Part shown: one piece after another, positions 45,520-57,329 of the stretch
How the letters are laid out: each line of letters opens with the position of its first letter
Position numbering within the stretch: position 1 is the stretch's first letter
Source of the DNA: Capsicum annuum
Taxonomy: Eukaryota > Streptophyta > Magnoliopsida > Solanales > Solanaceae
DNA: 64,000 bases
Direction of reading: 5' to 3'
Assembly: GCF_002878395.1 (NCBI RefSeq)
Contig: NC_061121.1
Location: forward strand, 11,821,983 to 11,885,982
Notes under the pieces: generated by a model
Told to the model about the DNA's origin: nothing
Database searches by the model: none
Seen by the model: the letters and a program-made list of their open reading frames with translations, nothing else
Program-made: the position numbers and the translations under genes

Positions 45520-46930
45520 TAATATTAGTTGAACGGACCCCCAAAAATGATATATATGGTGCATTTCCCTCAGCGTTAATTTATTTGGATCTATTTTTCA
45601 AGCATTTACTGATGAGGTCTTAACTCTTGTATGACATATGTAGTGGCGGATGTACAGTTCCAACATACTCTTATACAACATAGTAATAATGCAGGGGAAA
45701 AAATTTGACCTGAATTTTGTATTTTGTGTTAATAAATTCATTTTATCAGTATAAATTGTTAATTTTATTTTGATTATTTTACTATTTTTGTTTTCTATAT
45801 TTTTCTATAAGCTGAAGTAAAAATAAGGTCCACATACACTTAATTTTTTCAGACTTCACGGAATTTGTTTGTTATTGTAAATTGTTTATTTAGAACGTAT
45901 AATATTTTGAAAGGCTGGAATTCATGAACTTTAAATCTTGAAGTACTTGCGACAAGTGTCCCTCAAATAGAGTTATGTAGTTCTTTGCTCCCTAAGGATG
46001 TTCAGTATTTACATTGTTTGCATTCACACATTGTACAATCATTTCTAGGAACGGTGCTTTCAACAGAATTTTTTCCATTCTCAGAATCTCGAACCCTCTC
46101 TTATAAAAGATAGAAGAATTCTAAACTATCCCGACACAACTCATATTTGTGAGAATTCAAGAAGTTAATCTACCTATATAGACATTACACATTACTTACC
46201 AATAAAATAAACATACAAATATTTAAGTATAATTTCATAGAGTAGGGTTTGAAAAGAATAGAGTGTTAATTCGCAAATCTTATTTCTTGCTATCTCAAAT
46301 AGGAAGATTATTTTCAATTGATCCTCGACTATGGGGGTTACCTACAAGGATTCTAATGGAATGATAAATACTCCTCTATTTTTAATCAGTATCTTGAATT
46401 TAAATCCTTCTAAATAAAAAGTCACACGAGTTTAAATTTAGTCAAATTTCAATAGAAATATCGAACACCAAATAAATAATAATGACAATAAATAAAAATG
46501 GGGGGTTGGCAGAGGAAAGCATGTGCAAAGGGAGACAATAAGGGGAAGAAGCATGACCCGTGAGACGTGCTTATTTTGCAGTCACTTTGCTTCCCATTGT
46601 ATTCACTCTTTAACCCCATGTGCTTCCACTCAAATCCATTCAAACATATCATATTTCTTATTAATTCATTAATATTATTTTTTTATTTTCTTTCTTTACA
46701 AAAATAAATAAATAAATAAATATTTTCCTTTATTTTAATTTGTTTAACCTATTTTAACTTGGCATAGAGTTTAGTAAATTATAGAAAACTTTTGAATCTT
46801 TTAACGCTTCAGAGAGCCCATTCAAGATTTTCTTTACTTAGCGCATCAATATTAAGTTAAGTCAGTTTATCTTATTAAACTATTTGATATTCAAAAGCGC
46901 TAATTCGATTAATTTAAATTAATAAAAACA
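45520..46930. other. spacer with degenerate SINE-like sequence, no gene
   Basis: A weak SINE-like body (AGTATCTTGAATTTAAATCC ... GAAATATCGAACACCAAATA) lies at about 46385-46470. The rest is AT-rich without a recognisable feature. Confidence 0.45.
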
Positions 46931-46934
46931 ACAT

Positions 46935-47095
46935 GAATTTGAGCCCCGATCTGTACTATGAAGGGGTACTCTTAATCTTAATTAGAGGTCTTAAATTCGA
47001 GATCTGAGATTAATTTTTTATGGCAATAAAATATTAATTTTTTTTTACACGAATTTGAATTAATCGCAAGTTTAAAATAAGTATCGTGCACCAAA
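46935..47095 (+). mobile_element. SINE-like fragment
   Basis: AGAGGTCTTAAATTCGAGATC resembles box B. It is followed by CACGAATTTGAATTAATCG and a TATCGTGCACCAAATACGA end, the same body order as the other Solanaceae SINE-like fragments here. Confidence 0.4.
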
Positions 47096-47099
47096 TACG

Positions 47100-48318
47100 A
47101 CGAAAAGAACTAAAGTTTAGCTGGATTAAGGGGTAATGTAAATTAAACATGGTCTGAAATTAGGTTTATTTTCTTGAAAATCTGATTAGTTAATTAGCTT
47201 TATATGCATTTTAATTTTACAAGCACATCTATTTGTACAAGTTAAAGAATTTAAAAAATAATTTCCATATGAACTATGCTAACTAGGATATCCACCCATG
47301 CAAAGTGCATGTTCTAGTTTAGTTTAATTAGCTCAATTACCTATAGGCTATACATAAATTAATGAATCTAATATACAAATAAATAAATTTAAAAGATACT
47401 CCTACGTATACGAATACGATTATCATACGTACTTCCTCTCTCTTTTATTTATTTTGTTAAAATCAAATTAACATGTGGGGAAAATAAATATTCTTCTTGT
47501 GTCATCCATCTCAAAAGAAATTAAAAGTTCCTATTTTTTTACTCCATATTTATATCGAATTTATATAAGAAAAGTTGTTTGTATACGCATGATGCATTTC
47601 TACATTTTTGTGCATTTCTTAGGGTTAAACTTATTATTTTTTTTTATGAGAATATCGAATGCGAATAAATATTTTTGAACTATATATATACCTCGTGTAT
47701 ACGCATTATTGAGACCTCTAATTTTATCAAAAAGAAAAAGAGACCTCTAATTTTAACCAAAAATAACAAGTTACTGTAATATTGTAAGTTTATTGGATCC
47801 AATAAAATTTATGTTAGTTATTTGGTTGGGATCCAACAAAATTAACCATATATCATTACTTAAATTTCATTAGACATCATTATTATGCTAAATCAAGGGT
47901 CACGTGCAATTAAAGAAAAAATGATGGACTATAAAACCAACGGTCATGTGACCCCATTGAACATAATTTTCCTTTTTCCATTCGATGTTTGATATTCATA
48001 ATGGAGTCATGTACTCGACTACCATTTAGATTTGCATTTTGAAGAACCCATTTGTAGAATCGGACTGTTTCTAATTTGATTTTTTTTCATTTTCACAAAT
48101 TCGAACCTAAATTACTGATTAAGAATGAATGGATCCAATCACTCCATCACGACCCATAATGGCACCCATTATATATATATAATCCTTTGAAAATAGATTA
48201 ATCCATCGTTATTGCTAAAACACTGAGAGAATAATCATATACTGAAGGTTTGTTTATAAGTAATTTACTAATTTTTACAAGATCAGAAAACTGACGGTGA
48301 ACAGCCAGCAATCCAGAT

Positions 48319-48354
<36 letters not shown>

Positions 48355-48730
48355 AATCAATTTATCTTCAAAATTACGATTGAGTTTATGATTAATTAAC
48401 TTGGAAAGAAAATAGAGAAGTAGTACACAAATAAAGAGTTCATTTCAAAAGAAATTTAATTTGACTGCCATCATTTATAAAAGATAGGAGTAGGTGGATA
48501 AATAATATTGGTCTATTGGGTTAAAACTTAAAAGTACTTGAATTTGAAATTGAAAAGTTCGTAAAAAAATTAAGAATCTTCATTTTATCCACAAATTTTA
48601 GTGAAAGTACATAGTATTAATTAATCATACATCATATATATTTTGCATTGTTCCTTATTAGTTATTATATTTTTTTTAATTATTTCTTTCTTTTTTGTAT
48701 TGAATTTGCAAAATTTGAATCGATAGCCTT
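47100..48730. other. AT-rich spacer, no gene
   Basis: Includes a (TA)n run at about 48321-48351 and a small direct duplication of GAGACCTCTAATTTTA at about 47711-47756. No supported gene. Confidence 0.5.
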
Positions 48731-48734
48731 TCAA

Positions 48735-48850
48735 AAATAGTCTCTCTACCTACAACTTACAAGGTAGTGGTGAGGTCTTCATACACTTTATTCTCCCCAA
48801 ATCTTATTTGTGAAATTTTATTGAGTATATTATTATTGTTGTATATGTCA
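48735..48850 (+). mobile_element. degenerate RTE/SINE 3'-tail fragment
   Basis: TCTCTCTACCTACAACTTAC, GGTAGTGGTGAGGTCTTCAT, TTCTCCCCAAATCTTATTTG and ATTATTATTGTTGTAT correspond in order to the RTE 3' end near 62700-62800. Confidence 0.55.
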
Positions 48851-49001
48851 TATTTATTTATTAATTTGATATAAACAATTCAATGTGAAAATTCTCATAT
48901 TTTTTCCATTTTTATGAAGTTTCCAATAACTTTGGAGACTTTTTTTTGACTATGCCCTATGCTCACACGTCTTTGAAAGTTTGAATATTGACCCTAGAAC
49001 A

Positions 49002-49256
49002 ACTTTCTTCGTTTCAAAATAAGTGAATTGTTAAAGTATTTATTGATGTTTCAAAATAAATGAATCATTGATTTTTTTTTTCAAATTTACCCTTATAACT
49101 TAACAACTAATTAACTTTTGAAAAAGTATTACCAAGGTCATCTTTTTCTTTTTTTGGATAAAAATGAAAAGTTATGTTAAATTTATGTTTTTAATATTTT
49201 TTCCTTAATTTGTATATTAAAATTCAACAATTCATTTATTATGAAACGAAGTGGGT
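49002..49256. mobile_element. Stowaway-like MITE
   Basis: The ends CTTCGTTTCAAAATAAGTGA and TCATTTATTATGAAACGAAG are inverted repeats enclosing about 250 bp. The interior has AAATTTACCCTTATAACTTA. The extreme CTCCC tips are eroded. Confidence 0.65.
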
Positions 49257-49604
49257 ATAAATTAGCATTTAACTACCAGCGCATTTTAGTTCGACCCCGT
49301 ACCCTCATTTACCTAACATCCCTTACCAAACGTTAAAGTACGCCGACCCCCCACTCCCACGAAAAAAACATGGTCCTACTTTGTATAGGGAAATTTCTTT
49401 TTCAAGTACTAATAAATCCTGAATTTCGAAGAGAAACTCAAACAAGAAAATTAAGAAGTGGGTTACTTGGTGGAAGACTGGCTGCGAAAATCAAATATTA
49501 TTCATTTTATTTGAAATTTTTAATGTTAAAAATAGAATTGAAATTGTATTTAATTATATTTTTGCGACAGAATAATCAGAGTTTGAATTTACTTTTCCTG
49601 AAAA

Positions 49605-49925
49605 AATAACACATAAATAGTCATTCAAATTTGACCTCAGGTGGCAAGTAACACGGTAGCAATTCAATTTTGAGAGTACATATTTAGACATTTTAACTTG
49701 ATCTCAACTAACAATTAAACACACCAACCGTGTCTGTTTTATCTAGTGGACGCTCAATGGTGTTCCACATAAATTTTATAGGCGTCTAGATGACCATCTC
49801 ATAAGTTGGAGCGTTCAACTGGCACAATGAAGTTGATTTGTCTAAATGTGCATACTCAAAATTGGAGTATTTTATTGCTTGTTCCGGCCTGATTAAAATG
49901 TCTATTTATGTATATATTATGTCTT
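49605..49925. mobile_element. MITE with TIRs, copy 2
   Basis: It shares with 42826-43155 the string TTTTGAGAGTACATATT, a GTGTCTG/TAGTGGAC core and inverted ends of the type AACACATAAATAGTCATTC...GCAAGTAACAC against TTATTGCTTGTTCCGG...TCTATTTATGTATA. Diverged from copy 1. Confidence 0.65.
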
Positions 49926-50539
49926 TTCTAAATATAGTTATACTGTTCAATTATAAAATCACTAAAATTACCTAATACCATACAATCAAATCTGCTCTAA
50001 AAGGTAATTTAATAAAATAGATAGTCACATAACATCATAATTAGAGCCCGCCATTATATATCATTATAAATACTTTTCACTTTATTTTAAATTTTGAAAT
50101 TGGAGTTGATGATGAAGTTGTGGTTAGTTATAAATTTTTAAAATAACATTTAATTATTTGAACCATTTTTTCTAAGAAAATATGAAATATGATTTGAACA
50201 TAAAATATAATTTAAATAAGATATTAAAAGTTAAAAGATTAGGATAAAATTTTTAAAAGAGAAATATAATAAAGAATAGTGAAATAAAGCTTTGTATGTT
50301 TTCCAAATTTCAAATATATTTATTCTCAAATTAAAATATATATATATATTCTCCTAATCAAACATGTCCTTAAATACACACAAAGATGGGAAGGAAATAA
50401 AGTCTATTTTTCTTTTTATGCATATGAAGGAAAGGAGAAAAGAAAGCAAAGTATATTTTACAGAAAAAGTAGAGAGTAAAAAAGTAAAGTGTGTGTTTTT
50501 TCTTGTCTATAGAGACGCCCTTTGAAACGTAGTGTCTAA

Positions 50540-51486
50540 ATATGGTAGTGCTTGTTACCTATAAGGTAAAAAAGAAAAAAAAAATACATACTACACAATT
50601 TGATATGTGTATTTTGTATTTAGATACTTTATCGTAAAAAAATATACGTATTATTTTTGATACTATAGTACTAGTAGTATTGCTACAACAATAATAACAT
50701 ATCTAATATTAATAGTACATATTACATATAAGGTAAATACCACTACACAATTTTTATGTATATTTTTGTATTTTAAATACTTTATAATAAAATAATAAAA
50801 TTTTATTTTTGATTCTACTAGTACTAGCATATATGTACTATTACAACAACAATTACATATTAAAGAGTAAATGTACACAGAACACATGACTCCTTTGGTA
50901 CAAGAATTAAGAAATAACTAATCTCAAAATTAATTTTTGGATGAACTTATTTTATGTTTATTAAAAGAATACATGAAATAATTAATTCGAAATTAATTTT
51001 AGAATGAACTTATTTTCATGTTTATTAAAAAATGTATAAAATAATTCACTCCTAAACTATACTCCCCTGTTAAAAAAAAAATGATCTACTTTTATTTTTA
51101 GTTTGTTTAAAAAAGAATGACTCCTTTTCTTTTTTTTTGCAATACTTTAATTTCAACTTTCTACATAACATGTTTAGAAGATTAAAAGATATTTTGATAT
51201 ATTTGACATAATTTTAATTTTAAGTCATAAGATTTAAATTCTTTTTTTTTATTTTCTTAAATTGTGTGTCAAGACAAGATTGTTATTCTTTGAGTAATTA
51301 ATTTTTTTTCTCGGATAACTTGTTTTCAGCTAGACCTCTAGTATTAGTAGTACCACATATAAGGTGATACACAATGCACAATATTATATACATATTTTTA
51401 TATTTTTGATACTTTATAGTAAAAATATAAATTTTTATATTTGATTCTATACTAGTACTGTACTAGTAGCAGTATTATATAATAGG
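50540..51486. repeat. three diverged copies of a roughly 150-bp AT-rich unit
   Basis: Copies at about 50550-50690, 50705-50845 and 51345-51480 share TATAAGGTAAATAC-type starts, ACACAATTT, a GTATTTTGTATTT segment, ATACTTTATAGTA and a TTGATTCTA-TACTAGTACTAG end. Between copies two and three lie two direct repeats of TTCGAAATTAATTTTAGAAT-like sequence and a Stowaway-like half (CTCCCCTGTTAAAAAA...). The third copy ends at the putative TATA box of the ACR gene. Confidence 0.65.
51473..51486 (+). promoter_or_regulatory. putative TATA box of the ACR gene
   Basis: TATTATATAATAGG lies about 160 nt upstream of the first splice donor and upstream of C/T/A-rich leader sequence (AGAGAGAGAGGTCC). No other good TATA is nearer. 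The assignment is by position only. Confidence 0.4.
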
Positions 51487-51643
51487 GGGTGTTGGTCAAG
51501 AATCAAGATTCACTTTCCATATCGTTGGTCGGAGAGAGAGAGGTCCTTTGATAAGTCATAAATCATAAGTCCTCTTTGTGTTTTGTTGAGAGTTTCAAGA
51601 AAATCTTGCTGACCCAAAATTCTCAAATCTTCAACAAATTGTA

Positions 51644-54600
51644 ATGGGTACGTGCCATTTTCTCTTCTTTTTCTTGTTTTCTGTTCCTATGAATTGTTCG
51701 TGAAAACAATCTCTCACAGAAATATAAAATACTAATGGTATATAAGCGATGTGATCCGGTTCTTTCTTTGGACTCTACGCTATGCGTAGAGCTTTGGTCT
51801 TATTCTTTTTCTTGTTTTCTGTTCCTATGTGCTATATGTGGAAATAATATAGAAATGAAAGATGAGGCTGTGTAACATAGAATCTTGTTGGTTGGTTCTT
51901 TATTGAATCCTGGGCATAGTGGAAGTTTTAGCGTGTCGGACAGTTTTGTGTTCTTGGTTCTTGTTTTTTTCTAAAGTTTATTATTTCAGGCCTAACTTTC
52001 GCGCACCTCGACTAATGCTTGGTCAGAATAAATGAGAAGAATTATCTAGTGTTTTTCTCTTTGTTAAGAATTGAACGTGAGAACTTATGGTGCTCAACCA
52101 AGTATTGTTTTTTCTTGGTTGGTTTTTGTTAATAGTGTGTTTGGGGTTGTGGGTTGTCTTGTTTTTCTTGTTCTAAGTTACGTTCTGTTGAGTTTTGGGC
52201 GAAAAAAAAATCATGTCTTTTTTTTAGTTTTTAGTTGTTCTTTTGGTTCTGGGGTTTGGAGGATTTTGGTGCTTGTGTGTGTTGTAGAGTGGAAGGGAAC
52301 CTCGGAGTAGTCGGTAAAGTTGCTGTCATGTGATCGCGAGGTCACGATTTCAAGCTGTGAAAAATGTGCAGAAATGCAAGGTTGGATTTTGGTACTTGTG
52401 TGTTGCAGAAATGCAACAGTTTCTTGTAGAAATGCAGGTAAGACTGCATACAATAGGACTTGTGGTCTGAACCTTCTTTGGATTTAGTGCATAACATGAG
52501 CTTTAGTACATCGGATTGTCCTATGTATGTTATGTTTCTTTCTTTTATCCACACATACCACTTCCTTTTGTATGTGTTTATGAGATGTCTAGAGTTTTTT
52601 TTTTTTTTTTCTTGTGAAGAGTTTGTGGCATATATCTCTCATGGTGTATATGGTTCCCACAAGCCCCACTAGACCAGACCCACACAGGCACAGGACACAA
52701 GCACCTTATTTTGGGGGGCTTTATTACTACTTCTTAATACTAATTTTCTTTGTTGTCTTGGTTTATTCTATACTTTCTAATCTTTTTATGATTGGTGAGT
52801 TTTATCTTTGTCTCATTTTTTCCTGTACTAATCATTTTCTTAATTACTTGTTTCACTCTTGGGGTTCCCAGTATCTTCTTTGTGATTGGAAACAGTGACT
52901 CTCTTTATTGGGTGTCTTATCTGAGATTTTGTGTTTTTTTCTTGTTACTTCAGAAGCTACAGTGAGCTATTCCCAAAACATAATGGATGATGAGTATGAG
53001 AAATTTATCAGAAGAATGAATCCACCAAGGTACTTGTTACTTATTTCCTTAATTGTCACTTCAATTTTAATGCAATACATTTGATTCATGGCATTTACTC
53101 CTACTTCATTTGTGTTTCTGTCAGAGTTGTAATTGACAATGAATCTTGCAAAAATGCCACTGTTATACAGGTATGTCTATTTGTTTTTTGGTTGTCTTGA
53201 TGTGCTCTAAAATCTAGAGTTATGAAAAATGTCAACGGGTGTGTGTTGGATTCTCCAAAAGTAGTGTATTTTCGGAGAATCTGACGCGAGTGTGGCATCG
53301 AAAGTGAAGAGTCTGTGCAACTTACATGATGGGGTGTTTCCTGATTTTGTGAATTTTTGGTATCCTGATGTAGGTGGATAGTGCTAACAAACATGGAATA
53401 CTTCTGGAGGTGGTACAAATTCTTACTGATCTGAACTTTATCATTACTAAGGCTTATATTTGCTCTGATGGTGGATGGTTCATGGATGGTAAGGACATTT
53501 ACCTTTTCGTCTCGTTGGATCTTAGCATATTTGCCAAAGATTTTGAGGGTGAAATTAATGATGAGTTGTCTTATGTTGGCAGTATTCAATGTTACCAATC
53601 AAGATGGAAACAAGATTACAGAAGAACCTATCTTGGATTATATCATGAAGGTGAACTGTGGTCCGTGTGCAATTTCGGGAACTTTTTGTTTACATCTATT
53701 TAAGACTGAATGTCTTTTTGTTTGTGTGGTTGTTTCGATTTCAGTCTCTTGGTCCCGATTCTTGTTTTGCCTCGTCTATGAGAAGATCAGTTGGGGTTAC
53801 TACAGGAATGGACCACACTGCAATTGAGCTAATTGGAAGTGATAGGCCAGGTCTACTCTCTGAAGTGAGTGCTGTCCTTACTAACCTTAGATGCAATGTG
53901 GTGAATGCCGAAGTGTGGACTCATAACACCCGAGCAGCAGCTATAATGCAAGTTACTGATGATGAAACCGGGGGTGCAATTGCTGACGCCGAAAAGTTAT
54001 CTATGATCAAGAAACTCTTGTGCAATGTACTTAGAGGTAGCAATAAATCAAGAGGTGCCAAAACATTGGTATCTCATGGGGTCACTCATACGGATAGAAG
54101 GCTTCACCAGTTGATGTTTGCTGATCGGGACTATGAACGTGCCACGGGTGATGGATCAGCGGATGATAAAGAAAGGCCAAATGTGAATGTCGTTAATTGG
54201 CAAGACAAGGACTATTCAGTAGTGACAATTCGGTGCAAGGATAGACCAAAACTTCTGTTTGATACAATTTGCACTTTGACAGATATGCAGTATGTTGTTT
54301 TCCATGGCAATGTCGATACTGAAGGACCAGAAGCTTACCAGGTACTATAGTTTCCTACATATTTCAAAAATATCGGGATCTTGATTTCTCTGTATTTTGC
54401 GGACTTAACGATAACCTCTTGTTGCATTTCCAGGAATACTGCATTAGGCATGTTGATGGATCCCCTGTGAAATCAGATGCGGAAAGGCAAAGAGTGATTC
54501 AATGTCTTGAAGCAGCAATAGAAAGACGAGTATCCGAGGTTAGCACTTTTTCGGTTCTAGCTAGCTGCTTCAAGTAATAACTTATAGGTTAAAATATGAG

Positions 54601-55226
54601 GGAGTTCTACTGTTTTTTGATAGCTTCATTGAGTTAAAATATGCTTGTTAGCTTTGTCTTAGCACATACAACTGCCAATTTGTGTGTTTATTAGTTGTCT
54701 GATGATGTCTTTCCTGTTGTCTTATTTTATAATTTAATGAAGTGCCTTGAGTCATATTAGATTTGTCTAGGTGTTTTAAGACCTATTCTCATTGGACAAA
54801 TTATAGATAATTTTATACTGCCTTTTTCTTGTCTTGGTATGCTTTGGTTTCATTTCTTATAGAATCATTTTTCCTGTTTGACAGGGATTGAAGCTAGAAT
54901 TATGTACCACGGACCGAGTAGGGCTGCTATCTGATGTTACTAGAATCTTCCGCGAGAACAGCCTCACTGTCACGCGAGCTGAAGTGACAACAAGAGCAGG
55001 CAAAGCTCTCAATACTTTCTACGTTCAAGATTCCTCAGGGTATCCTGTCGATACTAAGATCATTGAATCTGTTCGACAAACAATTGGACAAACGATACTT
55101 CGAGTGAAAGGTTGCCCTGAAGAGTTGAATCCAGTACAACAAGAATCTCCAACTAGGTTCCTCTTTGGTGGTTTGTTCAAGTCCAGATCCTTTTGTAATT
55201 TCGGGTTGGTTCGATCTTACTCTTGA
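51644..55226 (+). CDS. ACR6: ACT-domain-repeat protein, ACR4/ACR6 type
   Basis: The conventional start [15 protein letters not shown] is at 52983. Exons 52983-53029, 53125-53170, 53374-53488, 53583-53650, 53745-54341, 54434-54538 and 54885-55226 join into 1320 nt (439 aa) without a break. A further in-frame ATG (51644-51646) sits 4 nt before a GT donor. Splicing 51647 to 52954 adds [11 protein letters not shown] and gives 450 aa. Four ACT domains lie at about 29-100 ([20 protein letters not shown]), 118-190 ([20 protein letters not shown]), 249-320 ([20 protein letters not shown]) and 329-400 ([20 protein letters not shown]). The tail is [20 protein letters not shown]. The [14 protein letters not shown] motifs form the turn before the first helix, where ACT domains bind amino acids. 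Plant ACRs lack a catalytic domain and are thought to sense amino acids, probably glutamine or others; the ligand is not shown here. The tail and the SLGPDSCF segment resemble ACR6 more than ACR4 as I recall them. Not a transposon-damaged gene. Confidence 0.95.
52295..52530 (+). mobile_element. TS-type SINE in the ACR 5' intron, internally duplicated
   Basis: GAACCTCGGAGTAGTCGGTA, AAAGTTGCTGTCATGTGATC, GAGGTCACGATTTCAAGCTG (box B) and AGAAATGCAGGTAAGACTGC follow the TS consensus order and end AGTACATCGGATTGTCCTA. A segment inside it (GGATTTTGGTACTTGTGTGT, about 52385-52404) also stands just upstream of the SINE (GGATTTTGGTGCTTGTGTGT at 52261). A local duplication has therefore been pasted into the SINE. 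Confidence 0.8.
53226..53330 (+). repeat. short palindromic repeat in ACR intron 2 (conventional numbering)
   Basis: GGATTCTCCAAAAGTAGTG, then TTTTCGGAGAATCTGACGCG, then GTGTGGCATCGAAAGTGAAG and GTCTGTGCAACTT. The same unit occurs inverted at 55545-55612, and a relative (GCTCGGACTCTCCAAATATG) is found at 14968-15052. Common Solanaceae repeat type. Confidence 0.7.
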
Positions 55227-55449
55227 AAGGAAAACTTAATAGTCCTCTTTCCATTGTATATTCCCATTTACTCTTCTTAGATTTTAGGTATGGTTAATTA
55301 GCAAAAGTTGATTACTTACCTAAACCAGTGTCTTTTAACTTTTAAGTGTCTGTAAATATTACATTCTTGATCACATTTTGCTCTCTTCATTTAGTAATGG
55401 ATTCAACACAATGTTGACCAAGTTGAAAATTCAAGAATCATGTAGCAAC

Positions 55450-55545
55450 AACCTTACTAGGGGTAAGGTCCGCGTACGCTCTGTCCTTTCCAAATCCACT
55501 TATAGGATTTTACCGAGCATGTTATTGTTGTATGTCAAGTTGCAC
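55450..55545 (+). mobile_element. RTE/SINE 3'-tail fragment downstream of ACR
   Basis: ACCTTACTAGGGGTAAGGTC, CGCGTACGCTCTGTCCTTTC, CAAATCCACTTATAGGATTT and TGTTATTGTTGTATG follow the RTE 3'-end order. It may lie in the ACR 3' UTR or just beyond it. The ORF at 55378-55620 is this repeat, not a gene. Confidence 0.65.
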
Positions 55546-55993
55546 GGACTCTCGACTTTCGATGCCACACTTGCAACGGACGTTTGGAGAATCCGAAACG
55601 CATCCATTGACATTTTATGAACAAATTATAGTCAAAGGTGGCCCTTTGGTTTGAGTTGATAGCAACTAGCAATGTGACAAACATTTGAACTATGTTTGAA
55701 TTGAGATTCTTGATGTTTTTCTACAGTATATTTTGGAGAAAAATATGAATCTTGTAATGGTCAAATATTGTTAGAAACATTTCTTTTCAATCAATAGAAA
55801 AGACCATGTTATATTTTTAATGTTATTTTTTTTTTCAATTCATAGAGCCATCCAACTTTGACTAGCCAAATTTCTTGGTTTAGTCTGCCAATAAATCACG
55901 GCGGCTTGGCTGGATCACTGGTCTTTATTATGGATTTAGTATTAAGATTCACATGGCCAAGTATTTTAATAAAGATTTAACGTATGTTACTTA

Positions 55994-56822
55994 TGGGTTC
56001 GTTTGGTATATTGAATAAGCATAAATAATCTTGACATAAAAATTAGGAGAAAAAATATAAATTTTGATAGTTTGGAGTTTAATTACACAAAATTTTGATG
56101 TTTTGCATAATTACTGAAAATCTTGATTTTGAATTTATTGAGATACATAATTAGTTCCTGATACATCCAGCGAAGATACATTTTTTCTTTGTAAAGATAC
56201 ATAATTTGCTCCCTGATACCATTTTTTCGATTTTGGGTTTCTCGTGATACATAATATATCCAACGAAGATATAATTTTTCTATGTAAAGATACATAATTA
56301 GCTCCGGATACATTTTTGGGGGGATTTTGAATCTGTCGAGATACATAATTAATTCCTAATATATCCAGAAGATACATAATTAGTTGAAATTTTTGTAATT
56401 ACTTTGTAAGAGTGAAATTTGTGTAAATATGATTAGTTAAGGTGCATGTTTTCGTTATTTTGTTATTTTTATTAAAGACTAATTATTGTCGTATTCCTTG
56501 TCTGGTTACTAATTCTGGATTAAGTTATACTAAATTAGTAATTAGTATCAGGACTAGTTATCCCTGCGAGAGGTGGAATATAGTATCCAGATTAGTTATT
56601 CCGAGATAAAATAGGAAAAATGACAAAAGTACTCCTAAGGTCTCTCAAATTGTTTATCTACTAAATAAGATAAAAGATATTTTTATAAATAACAAATTCT
56701 TCTCATAAATTATGCAACACATGTTATTTTTAATATAATAAACCAGATGTATTAAGAAATATAACTAATCTCAGCATAACCAATCACATTATAATTTGTC
56801 TTCAAACCAAATGATCCTAAAA
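55994..56822. mobile_element. MITE-like element interrupted by the GATACATAATTAG repeat
   Basis: The left part TTCGTTTGGTATATTGAATA and the right end TCTTCAAACCAAATGATCCT are inverted. The right half has repeated ACTAGTTATCC / GATTAGTTATTCC motifs. The GATACATAATTAG unit repeat (about 56075-56440) sits inside. Tips are approximate and the target duplication was not resolved. Confidence 0.45.
56075..56440. repeat. GATACATAATTAG repeat element, copy 2
   Basis: It starts TTTTGATGTTTTGCATAATT and has several units of GAGATACATAATTAGTTCCT, GATACATCCAGCGAAGATAC and TTTCTTTGTAAAGATACAT. It ends TAGTTGAAATTTTTGTAATT and TTTGTGTAAATATGATTAG. Same orientation as copy 1 at 33990-34310, with an extra unit. 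Confidence 0.78.
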
Positions 56823-57329
56823 TGCAAGTGTATTTACACTGTAACGTAAAATGATTTGAGCTTAAATGGAGAAATATGATCGTAAACTCATATAGCCTAC
56901 CTCTTGGAGATTGAAGCTTAGTTGTTATTTACGTAGCGTATGATTAAGTATGAAACATAAGAAGAGAAATATTTGAGTAACTAATCTCACTTAATCTAAT
57001 TTCTATTTGCTATTTGCAGCTTTCTTTTAGATGATCCAATTATTATAAAATTCCTTTTACATTATAAATATATTAAAGTTAAACTCTTCTAATAAACCAT
57101 ATGATGATGGTTCCACCATTTTGGCATTTTGAAAAAAAAAAAAATTATAACTAATCCCCACTTTTGGAAACTTGATAAGAATTTTAGACCTAAGTATTTG
57201 TCAAGTTGTTTATTAGGTCCATTTGTTCACATTGAACTTTTAATCTTGTTGGAGGTTACAAGTTGGTAGATGTACACTACTCAGATTGGTTAAATTGTAT
57301 TAATGGAATTATGTCATCCTATGCATATA

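Noticed and set aside
53101..53598. 165-aa minus-strand ORF over ACR exons 2-4
   Set aside because: Antisense shadow of a well-supported gene; it crosses its introns.
56083..56377. repetitive minus-strand ORFs with MYL.RF and LD units
   Set aside because: These arise from the GATACATAATTAG unit repeat.
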